From the NCBI GenBank assembly GCA_018969715.1, contig JAGWXT010000015.1, forward strand, positions 1-49,866: 49,866 nt of DNA, in the 5' to 3' direction. Source of the stretch: Actinomycetales bacterium. Its GTDB lineage: Bacteria; Actinomycetota; Actinomycetes; S36-B12; UBA5976. The position numbers and the translations under genes are program-made. The notes under the pieces were generated by a model that worked only from the letters and a program-made list of their open reading frames with translations, was not told the DNA's origin and did not search any database. Below are positions 1-9,923 of this stretch, one piece after another. Position 1 is the stretch's first letter, and every line of letters begins with the position of its first letter.

Positions 1-470
1 TCATTGAGCTCGAGCAGGTTGCCGTCGGGATCGTAGAAGAACAGGACGTGCCACTCACCCTCACCGCTGAAGCGCACCGGCGGGCTGACCACCTCAACCC
101 CGGCCGCGACGAGCACCTCGTACATCTCCGGCACGCTCGTCACACCGAAGCACAGGTGGGCACTTGGCACATGATGGATCGGGTAGCGCTGCTCGGGGCT
201 GCGCGGTGTAACCCACTCGATGAGGTCAACCGTGAGCCCGGGTCCACTGAGCCGCGCATGACCATGGACACCACCGACCGGCCGCAGCCGATACTCCCGA
301 ACATGCACATCCGGGATGGCAACCATCTCCGATACCGCTCCACCAACCTCATGCTCCTCGGACACGACGAACTCCAGCCCAAGGAGGTCGTGGTAGAAGG
401 CGAGGGATCGCTCGAGGTCCGATACCAGCACCGCGACGTGATCAAGGGTGATGACTTTCGGCCCTGCCAT
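1..470 (-). CDS. VOC (glyoxalase/bleomycin-resistance) family protein, 3' end outside window
   Basis: This gene starts at the ATG at 470 and runs off the left edge, with 156 complete codons visible. I translated it by hand. The protein shows the vicinal-oxygen-chelate fold twice: LDHVAVLVSDLERSLAFY near residues 9-26, and an AHLCFGV / FFYDPDGNLLELN second half near 104-156. Residues in the four expected metal-ligand positions are H11, E85, H105 and E154, which fits an active glyoxalase- or dioxygenase-type metalloenzyme. The substrate cannot be told from this. The ribosome-binding site GGAGAAA lies 5-6 bases before the ATG and decides the start. It is divergent from the transketolase/P450 operon, so a metabolic link is possible but only inferred. 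The visible length is already larger than a minimal 120-130 residue VOC protein. Confidence 0.88.
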   Translation of the reverse strand, partial: MAGPKVITLDHVAVLVSDLERSLAFYHDLLGLEFVVSEEHEVGGAVSEMVAIPDVHVREYRLRPVGGVHGHARLSGPGLTVDLIEWVTPRSPEQRYPIHHVPSAHLCFGVTSVPEMYEVLVAAGVEVVSPPVRFSGEGEWHVLFFYDPDGNLLELN

Positions 471-492
471 GGTTTTCTCCTTGATGCGGAGT

Positions 493-523
493 TCTCCTTC
501 ATCTGGCGGTCTCCTTCATCTGG
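493..523 (-). repeat. 14-bp direct repeat in the VOC gene leader
   Basis: TCTCCTTCATCTGG occurs at 493-506 and again at 510-523, a 17-bp period. On the minus strand each copy reads CCAGATGAAGGAGA, so each carries an ATG followed by AAGGAG. A third AAGGAGA, at the true ribosome-binding site of the VOC gene, partly continues the pattern. Confidence 0.7.
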
Positions 524-626
524 TGACCGATGCCCGTCAGACGTGCCTGCCCGCCCTCATCGCGCCCGATTCGCGCACTGCCTGAAGCAGGCGGAGTCAG
601 ATGTGAGTGGGCCCGTCGGCCTGCCG

Positions 627-655
627 TTGACTTTGCAGAGGAAACGCTATAGCCT
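627..655 (+). promoter_or_regulatory. Predicted promoter of the transketolase/P450 operon
   Basis: TTGACT at 627-632 is followed after 17 bases by TAGCCT at 650-655, which fits the actinobacterial TTGAC(A/T)-17-TANNNT housekeeping pattern. An overlapping TATAGC at 648-653 would give a 15-base spacer. The predicted leader is about 100 nt long. Confidence 0.6.
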
Positions 656-687
656 TCACCACGAGAATGTCAACAATCTCAGAATCA

Positions 688-708
688 ACGGCGGTGGGCA
701 CCCGCCGT
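688..708 (+). promoter_or_regulatory. Leader hairpin upstream of the transketolase operon
   Basis: ACGGCGG (688-694) and CCGCCGT (702-708) form a perfect 7-bp stem around a 7-nt loop, inside the predicted leader. No U-run follows, so it does not look like an ordinary terminator. Confidence 0.35.
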
Positions 709-764
709 CCGCCTGAACATCGGCGAGATGCGGCGCGACCGCCACTGTCGAAAGGGGATCGTCC

Positions 765-1667
765 GTGACAACCCACGCCAGTGGCGTTGTGGATGCGGCA
801 CCGCCGCACGGGACCGAGCCGATGCCCCGCGTCACTGTGGCGGAGCTCGATCGGCTCATCGCCACCGCGCGCACCTGTCGTGCGAACGTCATCCGCCTGG
901 TCCACCATGCGGGGGCGGGCCACGTCGGCGGCCCACTGTCAGCGATCGACGTGCTGACCGCGCTGTACTTCGACGTCATGCGCCTGGATCCGCAGCGACC
1001 GCTGTGGCCCGATCGGGATCGGTTCATCCTGTCCAAGGGCCACTCCAGCCCTGCGCTCTATGCGGTACTCGCCGCGCGGGGCCTGCTCGAGGACGCAACG
1101 CTGCTGACCTTCGATGAACTGGGCAGCCCACTGCAGGCCCACCCGGATATGCGCAAGTCGCCAGCGATCGACATGTCGACCGGATCACTGGGGCAGGGCT
1201 TCAGTGCCGGGCTCGGCATTGCGCTGGGGGCCCAGCGACGCGGCAGCCCGGCCCGCGTGTACGTCCTGCTCGGCGACGGTGAGTGCCAGGAGGGCCAGGT
1301 CTGGGAGACGGCAATGCTCGCCGAGCGGCTGCGGGTGGCCAATCTCACCGCCATCATCGACTGGAACGGCCAGCAGCAGGTCGGGTGGGATGCCGAGAGC
1401 GATGAACCCGGCCGCCAGGAGACGATGCTGGAGCCGGTCGCCAAGTGGCGGGCCTTCGGCTGGCAGGTGCACACCATCGATGGCCATGACATGGCCGCAC
1501 TCGTGTCCGCACTGCGCGCCTGCCGCACCGCCACCGCGCCAACGGTCATCCTTGCGCGCACGATGAAGGGCAAGGGAGTGTCCTTCATGGAGGGCGACAA
1601 TGCGTGGCATTCGCGGGTCATGTCCGATGCTGAGTGCGCGCTCGCACTTGCGGAGCTGGGCGCATGA
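765..1667 (+). CDS. Transketolase, N-terminal (TPP-binding) subunit
   Basis: This is the first half of a split transketolase, 300 residues long, carrying the pyrophosphate/Mg-binding domain. Visible motifs are GHVGGPLS near 52-59, SKGHSSPALYA near 90-100 (His93 is in the expected catalytic position), and the thiamine-diphosphate motif GDGE (170-173) followed about 30 residues later by Asn201. The GTG start at 765 follows AAAGGGGA. The stop overlaps the start of the second subunit by four bases (ATGA), so the two are translationally coupled and presumably form an alpha2beta2 enzyme that moves two-carbon ketol units between sugars. The true substrate is unknown. Such split pairs occur in sugar catabolism and in secondary-metabolite clusters, in addition to a full-length tkt gene elsewhere in the genome. 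Confidence 0.93.
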   Translation: MTTHASGVVDAAPPHGTEPMPRVTVAELDRLIATARTCRANVIRLVHHAGAGHVGGPLSAIDVLTALYFDVMRLDPQRPLWPDRDRFILSKGHSSPALYAVLAARGLLEDATLLTFDELGSPLQAHPDMRKSPAIDMSTGSLGQGFSAGLGIALGAQRRGSPARVYVLLGDGECQEGQVWETAMLAERLRVANLTAIIDWNGQQQVGWDAESDEPGRQETMLEPVAKWRAFGWQVHTIDGHDMAALVSALRACRTATAPTVILARTMKGKGVSFMEGDNAWHSRVMSDAECALALAELGA

Positions 1668-2692
1668 CCGGGCAGGGTGCGCTGGCCGACGCCACCGGGG
1701 TCGGCGACCCAGCGCCGCTGACTGCGGTGGTGCGGCCCGCGAGGCTGGCCAACGGGGAGGGCCGGAGCATCTCACTGCGCGATGCCTTCGGTGAGGCCCT
1801 GCTTCAACTGGCGCAGGCGGACCCGGACATCGTCGTGGTCGATGCGGATCTGAGCAATGCGGTTGGTCTCACGAGCTTTCCCGCCGCCCTGCCCGACCAA
1901 TACCTGCAGGTGGGCATCGCGGAGCAGAACGCGGTCGGTGTTGCGGCCGGGCTGGCGACGTGGGGCTACCGGCCCGTGGTGACGAGCTTCGCCGCCTTCC
2001 TCACCAGCCGCAGCCTCGATCAGGTGCGGGTGGTGGTCGCCCAGACCGGACTGCCCGTGGTCCTCGTCGGTGGTCATGCCGGGCTGCTCGCGGGCCGCCT
2101 TGGGAAGACGCATGTGAGCATGGAGGATCTCGCGATCATGCGCGCCCTGCCGGGAATGACGATTCTGGCGCCAGCGGACGGCGTCGAGATGCGCGGAGCC
2201 ATCGCGGCGGCCCTCGCCGCCAACCGGCCCGTCTACCTTCGTTCAGGACGGGATCCGGTGCCGGCATTCTTCGCGGCCGACCATGAGGTTGTCCTCGGCG
2301 CAGCCGACCTGCTGCGCGAGGGCGATGTGGCCTGCCTGCTCTCCACCGGTTCGATCACCCCATTGGCACATGCCGCGGTCCAACTGCTCGCCGAGGCCGG
2401 CCACGAGGTGGCGCACCTGCACTTTGGCACGGTGAAGCCGCTTTCCGGTGCGGTGGTGCGCGACGTGGCACGTGGCCGGCGACTGGTGATCACCTGCGAG
2501 GATCACTCCCGAGTCGGCGGATTCGGATCCGCCGTGGCGGAGATCCTCAGCGAGGAGGCGCTCGTGCCCGTGTTGCGCATCGGCACCGACGACGTGTGGG
2601 TGGACTCGGCGCGCAATGATGCCCTGCTGGCGCTGCACCGGCTCACCCCCGCCGACATCGCCGAGCGGATTGCCGAGCGACTCACTCGATGA
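1664..2692 (+). CDS. Transketolase, C-terminal subunit
   Basis: This is the second half of the split transketolase, with the pyrimidine-binding domain and the C-terminal domain, 342 residues long. I chose the ATG at 1664 because it overlaps the previous stop as ATGA; an upstream in-frame start at 1634 would only add an Arg-rich stretch. GIAEQNAVGVAAGLA (84-98) contains Glu87, the glutamate that activates thiamine diphosphate in this family. GKTHVSMEDLAIMR (147-160) matches the usual substrate-pocket segment. The gene ends with another ATGA overlap into the cytochrome P450, making a three-gene coupled operon. The first 30 residues are a non-conserved Ala/Pro-rich lead. Confidence 0.93.
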   Translation: MTGQGALADATGVGDPAPLTAVVRPARLANGEGRSISLRDAFGEALLQLAQADPDIVVVDADLSNAVGLTSFPAALPDQYLQVGIAEQNAVGVAAGLATWGYRPVVTSFAAFLTSRSLDQVRVVVAQTGLPVVLVGGHAGLLAGRLGKTHVSMEDLAIMRALPGMTILAPADGVEMRGAIAAALAANRPVYLRSGRDPVPAFFAADHEVVLGAADLLREGDVACLLSTGSITPLAHAAVQLLAEAGHEVAHLHFGTVKPLSGAVVRDVARGRRLVITCEDHSRVGGFGSAVAEILSEEALVPVLRIGTDDVWVDSARNDALLALHRLTPADIAERIAERLTR

Positions 2693-3894
2693 CCAATCTG
2701 CCCCCGTCACAGTCGGTATCGGCCCTAGCGGATCTGTACGACCCGCTGTCCGCACAATCGCATGAGGATCCCTATCCAAGCTATGCCGTACTGCGGGCGC
2801 AGGCGCCGGTGTACTACTGCGCACGGCACGATGTGTGGGCGCTGTCGCGGTATGCAGACGTGCGGGCCGCGCTCCGGGACTGGCAGCGGTTCACCAGCAC
2901 TCAGGGAGTTGAGATGGCCGACTACGTCGGCTTCTTCGGCGAGGGGAACTTCCTGGAACTGGATCCGCCCGCTCATGACACCATCCGCCGGATTCTCGCC
3001 CCACGCTTCCTCACCCGGGCAATGCGCAGCTACGAGCCGATCGTCAGGCAGTCCGCGGACGAGATTCTCGATGAACTGCCCAATGCGGGCGAGGTGGACC
3101 TCGGCACTGGCTTCACCCAGCGCCTGCCCGTGCTCACGATCTGCCGCCTGCTTGGGATTCCCGCCGCTCAGGTGCCGTGGGCGGTGACCGCCACGACCGA
3201 GATGATGACCCGGCCAGCCGGCGAGAGCGGACCCAGTGACCGGGCAGCACAGTTGCGCACCGAGCTGGTTGAGCTGTTTCGCAGTGAGGTGGCCCGACGC
3301 GGCAATGGCGCCGAGCACGATGACATCCTGGGCGACATCGCCCGGGCCATCCATGAGGGAGTCCTCACCGTCGAGGACATCCCCGGCATCTGCCTGCTGC
3401 TCATCGCCGCCGGCATGGAGACCACGACCAGCCTGCTGGGGTCGATCGTCGATGCGCTGGCCTCCGGCGCCGTGACCGCCGAGGAGATCCTGCAGGACGG
3501 GATGGTGTCCGGTGAAGCAATCGACGAGTTCCTCCGCTACGACGCACCAGTGCAGTGGCTATGCCGGGTAACGACGGAGCCGGTGACCCTGCACGGGGTG
3601 ACGATCCCGGCGGGAGCGCGGGTGCTGATGCTTTACGGATCGGCGAATCGCGATCCCGAGGTATTCGACGCTCCCGATGAGCTGCGGATCGGCCGGGACA
3701 CCTCGCGGCACCTCTCCTTCGGCGAAGGCATCCACTTCTGCCTTGGCATGCCGCTGGCGAAGCTCGAAACGCGGGTGGGCATTGCGGGCTTACTTGGGCG
3801 GTACCGGCGGTTGCAATCCGCAGGTAGTCCGCAGCGCTACCCCTCGCACATCATCCGGGGCTTCGAGCGGATCCCGGTCATCGTCGGGGATTGA
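2689..3894 (+). CDS. Cytochrome P450 (bacterial class I type)
   Basis: This is a soluble 401-residue P450 haem-thiolate monooxygenase. Landmarks are all present: the I-helix oxygen-binding segment AAGMETTT (240-247), the K-helix ExxR (E280-R283), and the haem loop FGEGIHFC (344-351) with Cys351 as the axial ligand, followed by LGMPLAKLE. There is no membrane anchor. The ATG overlaps the transketolase stop (ATGA), so it is made together with the split transketolase. No ferredoxin or ferredoxin reductase gene is next to it, so electrons must come from a partner elsewhere. The substrate cannot be predicted from sequence. Being tied to a transketolase suggests oxidation of a product derived from, or feeding, a sugar-phosphate pathway, but that is inference. 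Confidence 0.95.
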   Translation: MTNLPPSQSVSALADLYDPLSAQSHEDPYPSYAVLRAQAPVYYCARHDVWALSRYADVRAALRDWQRFTSTQGVEMADYVGFFGEGNFLELDPPAHDTIRRILAPRFLTRAMRSYEPIVRQSADEILDELPNAGEVDLGTGFTQRLPVLTICRLLGIPAAQVPWAVTATTEMMTRPAGESGPSDRAAQLRTELVELFRSEVARRGNGAEHDDILGDIARAIHEGVLTVEDIPGICLLLIAAGMETTTSLLGSIVDALASGAVTAEEILQDGMVSGEAIDEFLRYDAPVQWLCRVTTEPVTLHGVTIPAGARVLMLYGSANRDPEVFDAPDELRIGRDTSRHLSFGEGIHFCLGMPLAKLETRVGIAGLLGRYRRLQSAGSPQRYPSHIIRGFERIPVIVGD

Positions 3895-3918
3895 GCCTGA
3901 CGGCAGCCACTCGAGGCA

Positions 3919-3933
3919 ACTGGCGGTGCCAGT
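3919..3933. terminator. Short hairpin between the convergent P450 and dapE genes
   Basis: ACTGGC (3919-3924) and GCCAGT (3928-3933) pair around a GGT loop in the 38-bp gap between two converging genes. The stem is short and has no T-run, so termination is only a weak suggestion. Confidence 0.25.
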
Positions 3934-5018
3934 CAGCGGGCACCCTTCGTCAGAAACCGCCGCAGCCCGGACTCGACCTCGTGCAGGTCCCGAACCGCAA
4001 CATGCTCCGCAGCAGTGTGGGCAACCTGCGGGTCGCCGGGGCCGTAGTTGAGTGCGGGGATTCCCAACTGCGCGAAGCGGGCCACATCGGTCCACCCCAG
4101 CTTCGGCCGCGGGCTCACCCGCACCGCATCGAGGAAGTCCCCCACCAGTGGCGCCGACAGCCCCGGGAGAGCGCCCTCGCGACCATCAATGAGCCGCACC
4201 GCCGCGCCGGGTACAGCCGCCTCGAGGACCCCGGTGATGTGGGCAACCGCCTCGGCCAGGGTTCGATCCGGGGCGAAGCGATGATTGACGGTGACCACCG
4301 CCTCATCCGGGACCACGTTGGTCGCCACCCCCCCGCTGATCCCGACCACCTGCAGCGCCTCCCGGTAGCTCAAGCCGTCGATCACCGGCTGGCGTGGCAC
4401 GTAACCGCGCACCGCGTCGAGGACGTCCGCACTGCGGTGGATCGCATTGTCGCCCCGCCACCACCGCGCAACATGCGCCCGCACTCCCCCCAGCCGTACC
4501 TCGATCACCGCCGTGCCCTGGCAGCCGGCCTCCACACCAGCCGCCGACGGCTCCATCAGGATCGCCAGGTCGCCGGTGAGCCACTCGGGATGCGACCGGC
4601 TCAGCGCACCCAGGCCGTTGTGATGCTCCGCAACCTCCTCACCGTCATAGAAGATGAAGGTCAGGTCACATGCCGGCTCGGTCAGCGCAGCGGCGAGCCG
4701 CAGCGCAATCGCCACACCTGCCTTCATGTCCGCGGCACCCAGTCCGTACACCGCAGCTTCAGTGCGCTCCGTGCGCTGGTCCGGAGCGCCCGGGACGGTG
4801 TCGAGGTGACCGGCGAGGATGATGCGCAATGGCGCGCCCAGATCGGTCCGGGCGATCACGGTGTTGCCATGCCGATCGATGCGCAGATGCCCCAGTGACT
4901 GCAGGGCATCGGCAACCGCGTCCGCCAGTGGCCCCTCCGCAGGGTGAACGCTGGGTACGGCGACCAGCGCGGCGGTAAGGTCAGCGGCCTCCGCGGTCAG
5001 GTCCAGGGGTGGGTTCAC
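3933..5018 (-). CDS. dapE: Succinyl-diaminopimelate desuccinylase
   Basis: DapE removes succinate from N-succinyl-LL-diaminopimelate in the lysine/peptidoglycan pathway. It belongs to the M20 family of two-zinc hydrolases. From the chosen start it has 361 residues, close to the usual 350-380. Metal and catalytic residues are visible: H71 and D73 in GHLDTVP, D97 in GLGAADMKAG, E127/E128 in FYDGEEV, E156 in LMEPS, and a final His in the AHTAAEHV segment. The open frame extends upstream to 5195. I chose GTG 5018 because family similarity begins right there (NPPLDLTAEAADLTAAL) and a TANNNT hexamer sits 6 nt upstream, suggesting a leaderless start. The next enzyme in the opposite reading direction, dapD, makes its pathway precursor. 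Confidence 0.92.
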   Translation of the reverse strand: MNPPLDLTAEAADLTAALVAVPSVHPAEGPLADAVADALQSLGHLRIDRHGNTVIARTDLGAPLRIILAGHLDTVPGAPDQRTERTEAAVYGLGAADMKAGVAIALRLAAALTEPACDLTFIFYDGEEVAEHHNGLGALSRSHPEWLTGDLAILMEPSAAGVEAGCQGTAVIEVRLGGVRAHVARWWRGDNAIHRSADVLDAVRGYVPRQPVIDGLSYREALQVVGISGGVATNVVPDEAVVTVNHRFAPDRTLAEAVAHITGVLEAAVPGAAVRLIDGREGALPGLSAPLVGDFLDAVRVSPRPKLGWTDVARFAQLGIPALNYGPGDPQVAHTAAEHVAVRDLHEVESGLRRFLTKGAR

Positions 5019-5024
5019 CCCGTG

Positions 5025-5030
5025 AGCGTA
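5025..5030 (-). promoter_or_regulatory. Candidate -10 of a leaderless dapE transcript
   Basis: TACGCT on the minus strand ends 6 nt before the GTG start of dapE, the position expected for a leaderless actinobacterial mRNA. No clear -35 is seen. Confidence 0.3.
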
Positions 5031-5063
5031 GGCGCCAGTGGAAGCAGCGGACGCCACCGGCGG

Positions 5064-5069
5064 TAGGTT
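5064..5069 (+). promoter_or_regulatory. Candidate -10 (or ribosome-binding site) of dapD
   Basis: TAGGTT ends 7 nt before the dapD ATG. It could serve as a TANNNT -10 for a leaderless transcript, or GGTAGG (5062-5067) could act as a weak ribosome-binding site. Confidence 0.3.
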
Positions 5070-5076
5070 GCCGTCC

Positions 5077-6024
5077 ATGGTCGAGCAGCCAACGGTCGAC
5101 GATGGGGCCAGTGGCCTGGGACTGGCGAGTATCTGGGAGTCGCCGACAGGTCCGGTCACGCTTGACGTGTGGTACCCCCAGCCGGCGCTCGGCACGGTGG
5201 CCCCGGATGTGCCCGGGCTGGATTCCGCGGTCGGCCACGATCACCTGCGCGAAGTGCGTACCGAGATCGTTCGCACGACGGTGGCCGACCTGGGGCTGCC
5301 GCCCGTGGACGCCGCCGACGCGTACCTGCGCCTACACCTGCTGTCGACCCGACTGCGGGCCCCGCGCAGCATCGACCTGACCGGGGTCTTCGGGCTGCTG
5401 GCCAATGTCGCCTGGACCTCAGAGGGGCCGGTTGCCGTGCCGATGCTCGCAAGTGTGCGACTGCGGGCCCGGCAGCGCGGGTCACGCCTCACCGTCCACG
5501 GAGTTGACAAGTTCCCGCGCATGATCGATTACGTCTGCCCGGACGGGGTGCGAATCGCCGACGCCGACCGGGTTCGACTCGGCGCCCATCTGGCGGCCGG
5601 CACGACCGTGATGCATGAGGGATTCGTCAACTTCAATGCCGGCACCCTCGGTGCCTGCATGGTCGAGGGCCGCATCAGCGCCGGCGTCATCGTCGGGGCC
5701 GGTACGGACGTCGGCGGCGGGGCCTCCATCATGGGCACACTCTCCGGTGGCGGCGCCGAGGTGATCACCATCGGCAGCGACTGCCTGATCGGGGCCAACG
5801 CCGGAGTCGGCATCTCGCTGGGGGACCGCTGCATCGTCGAGGCTGGGCTCTACCTCACCGCCGGCGCCCGGGTGACGCTCCCGGACGGCCGGGTCATGCC
5901 GGCCCGCACCCTCAATGGTGCACCCGACCTGCTCTATCGGCGCAATTCCGTCACCGGGACGGTGGAGGCCCTCGCACGGGGCGGTACCTGGGGCGGGCTC
6001 AACAGCGACCTGCACGCGACCTGA
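5077..6024 (+). CDS. dapD: 2,3,4,5-tetrahydropyridine-2,6-dicarboxylate N-succinyltransferase
   Basis: DapD transfers succinyl from succinyl-CoA to tetrahydrodipicolinate, the step before DapC/DapE in lysine biosynthesis. The 315-residue length matches the Mycobacterium tuberculosis type (about 317) rather than the shorter enterobacterial type. Conserved blocks include [11 protein letters not shown] (143-153), [18 protein letters not shown] (159-176), [14 protein letters not shown] (180-193), [10 protein letters not shown] (195-204) and [16 protein letters not shown] (211-226), which build the left-handed beta-helix acyltransferase domain. Glu197 is in the place of the proposed mycobacterial catalytic Glu. 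The start at ATG 5077 fits family length; an upstream in-frame GTG at 5038 would overlap the dapE leader. It is divergent from dapE, about 58 bp apart. Confidence 0.95.
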   Translation: MVEQPTVDDGASGLGLASIWESPTGPVTLDVWYPQPALGTVAPDVPGLDSAVGHDHLREVRTEIVRTTVADLGLPPVDAADAYLRLHLLSTRLRAPRSIDLTGVFGLLANVAWTSEGPVAVPMLASVRLRARQRGSRLTVHGVDKFPRMIDYVCPDGVRIADADRVRLGAHLAAGTTVMHEGFVNFNAGTLGACMVEGRISAGVIVGAGTDVGGGASIMGTLSGGGAEVITIGSDCLIGANAGVGISLGDRCIVEAGLYLTAGARVTLPDGRVMPARTLNGAPDLLYRRNSVTGTVEALARGGTWGGLNSDLHAT

Positions 6025-6051
6025 TCCGGCCCGGCCGGCGGACCGACCCGC

Positions 6052-7194
6052 TCAGCCGACGGTCACCTCGCACCGCTGGAACTCCTTGAGGTCCCGGTAT
6101 CCGGTTAGGGCCATGGCTCGACGCAGGGCACCGGTGAAGTTCATCGTCCCATCGGATCGGTTGGATGGTCCGGTCAGCACCTCGGCAAGGGTGCCGACAG
6201 TTGGGAAGTCGACCACGGACCCGCGCGGCAGCTCAGGGTGCGCTGCCTCTCGACCCCAGAGCCGACCGCCCCCGGGCGCCCCGGCGGCTCGCGCCAATGG
6301 ACTGCCGAGCATGACCGCGTCGGCACCGACGGCAAGCGCCTTCGCCACGTCACCGGTTCGTCCAATGCCCCCGTCGGCAATCACGTGGACGTACCGCCCC
6401 TGCGACTCATCGAGGTAGTCACGGCGGGCGGCGGCGACGTCACTGATGGCGGTGGCCATCGGCACGCGGATGCCGAGCACATCGGCGGTCGTGTGCGAGG
6501 CACCGCCGCCGAACCCGACGAGCACCCCCGCCGCGCCCGTGCGCATAAGGTGCAGTGCGGCCTGATAGCTCGCACACCCGCCGACGATCACTGGGACCTC
6601 AGCGTCGTAGACGAAGCGCTTGAGGTTGAGTACGGGTCCCAGCTGAGGGCCGTGCGCAACGGGCTCGGGACCGTGATCGGCGACATGCTCGGCGCTCACG
6701 GTCGTGCCACGAATGATGAGCAGATCAGGCGGGGTCGCGCGGATGGCATCCCAGTGCTCCACCACGCCGGCCGGGCTGAGCGCCCCGGCGACCGTCACCC
6801 CCGCGGCACGGATCCCGGCGATTCGCTCCCGAATGAGGCTCGGGATCACCGGTGCGGCGTAGCTGCGCTGGAGCACCCGGTTGCCCGCCGCGGCGTCCAT
6901 CCCCCGCAGCTCGGCCAGCACCGCCGATGGATCCTCGTACCGGCTCCACAATCCCTCCAGGTCGAGGACCGCCACCCCGCCCAGCCGGCCGACGGCGACC
7001 GCCACCGTGGGATCGACGACGGCGTCCATGGGAGCGACGAGGAAGGGGAACTCGAAGGTGAACGCATCGATTCGCCATTGCAGGTTCACCGCATCGGGGT
7101 CGCGGGTGCGCCGGGACGGCACCAGGGCAATGTCATCCAGCAGGAGCGCCTCCCGCCCCTGCTTGCCACGGCCGATCTCGCGCTGTGCGGACAC
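6052..7194 (-). CDS. guaB3: GuaB3: IMP dehydrogenase/GMP reductase family protein without catalytic Cys
   Basis: This 380-residue TIM-barrel protein of the IMPDH/GMPR family matches the actinobacterial and cyanobacterial GuaB3 group. It has no CBS domains. Where true IMP dehydrogenase has a GPGSICTT catalytic loop, this protein has GFGGGASHTT, so the nucleophilic Cys is missing. The phosphate-binding part [28 protein letters not shown] is intact, so nucleotide binding is likely. Its GTG start lies 3 bases after the guaB2 stop, so it is the second gene of a guaB2-guaB3 operon, the same arrangement as in Mycobacterium. I cannot state its reaction from sequence; published assignments for this subgroup vary. 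Confidence 0.9.
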   Translation of the reverse strand: MSAQREIGRGKQGREALLLDDIALVPSRRTRDPDAVNLQWRIDAFTFEFPFLVAPMDAVVDPTVAVAVGRLGGVAVLDLEGLWSRYEDPSAVLAELRGMDAAAGNRVLQRSYAAPVIPSLIRERIAGIRAAGVTVAGALSPAGVVEHWDAIRATPPDLLIIRGTTVSAEHVADHGPEPVAHGPQLGPVLNLKRFVYDAEVPVIVGGCASYQAALHLMRTGAAGVLVGFGGGASHTTADVLGIRVPMATAISDVAAARRDYLDESQGRYVHVIADGGIGRTGDVAKALAVGADAVMLGSPLARAAGAPGGGRLWGREAAHPELPRGSVVDFPTVGTLAEVLTGPSNRSDGTMNFTGALRRAMALTGYRDLKEFQRCEVTVG

Positions 7195-7197
7195 CGT

Positions 7198-9773
<2,576 letters not shown>

Positions 9774-9840
9774 TGTGTGATTGTGGGGGCGATGGCAGTG
9801 CGGCGCACCCCGTCAGAGATGTGTCCCTCACACCCACGGG

Positions 9841-9867
9841 AGACTTGACTAATTTTTGAACAAGTTC
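9841..9867 (+). promoter_or_regulatory. Candidate operator: inverted repeat over the whiB3 -35
   Basis: ACTTG (9843-9847) and CAAGT (9861-9865) form a perfect 5-bp inverted repeat that covers the whiB3 -35 and most of the spacer. A second small inverted repeat, GAAC-AA-GTTC, lies at 9858-9867. The location would suit repression by the divergent MerR/B12-type regulator. Confidence 0.35.
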
Positions 9868-9873
9868 TATCCT
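9845..9873 (+). promoter_or_regulatory. whiB3 promoter
   Basis: TTGACT (9845-9850), a 17-base spacer and TATCCT (9868-9873) make one of the clearest housekeeping-type promoters in the window. Transcription would begin about 45 nt before the whiB3 start codon. Confidence 0.7.
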
Positions 9874-9923
9874 GCGGGTACGCCGTGACGGGGTCCCGTC
9901 GACGCGAGCGAAGGAGGTTTTCC

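Larger units (their letters stand above)
471..764. other. Divergent intergenic region between the VOC gene and the transketolase operon
   Basis: No convincing protein-coding gene lies in these 294 bases. Towards the VOC gene it holds a 14-bp direct repeat (493-506 and 510-523), which on the minus strand places AAGGAG just inside two very short ATG reading frames. Towards the transketolase operon it holds a good plus-strand promoter (627-655), a leader hairpin (688-708) and the GTG start with an AAAGGGGA ribosome-binding site at 751-758. Confidence 0.6.

Noticed and set aside
140-502. 120-residue minus-strand frame MKENSASRR...
   Set aside because: It overlaps the VOC gene in another frame and is rich in Ser/Arg; its start is one of the mini-ORF starts in the VOC leader. 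The VOC frame has the real motifs.
3891-4898. 335-residue plus-strand open frame after the P450
   Set aside because: It is antisense to dapE, which carries all metal ligands.
9801-9835. GTGT-CCCT-CACAC palindrome near the regulator-whiB3 gap as a CarH operator
   Set aside because: The repeat is short and lacks the spacing or sequence I recall for CarH/LitR operators, so I list only the inverted repeat over the -35 as a candidate.
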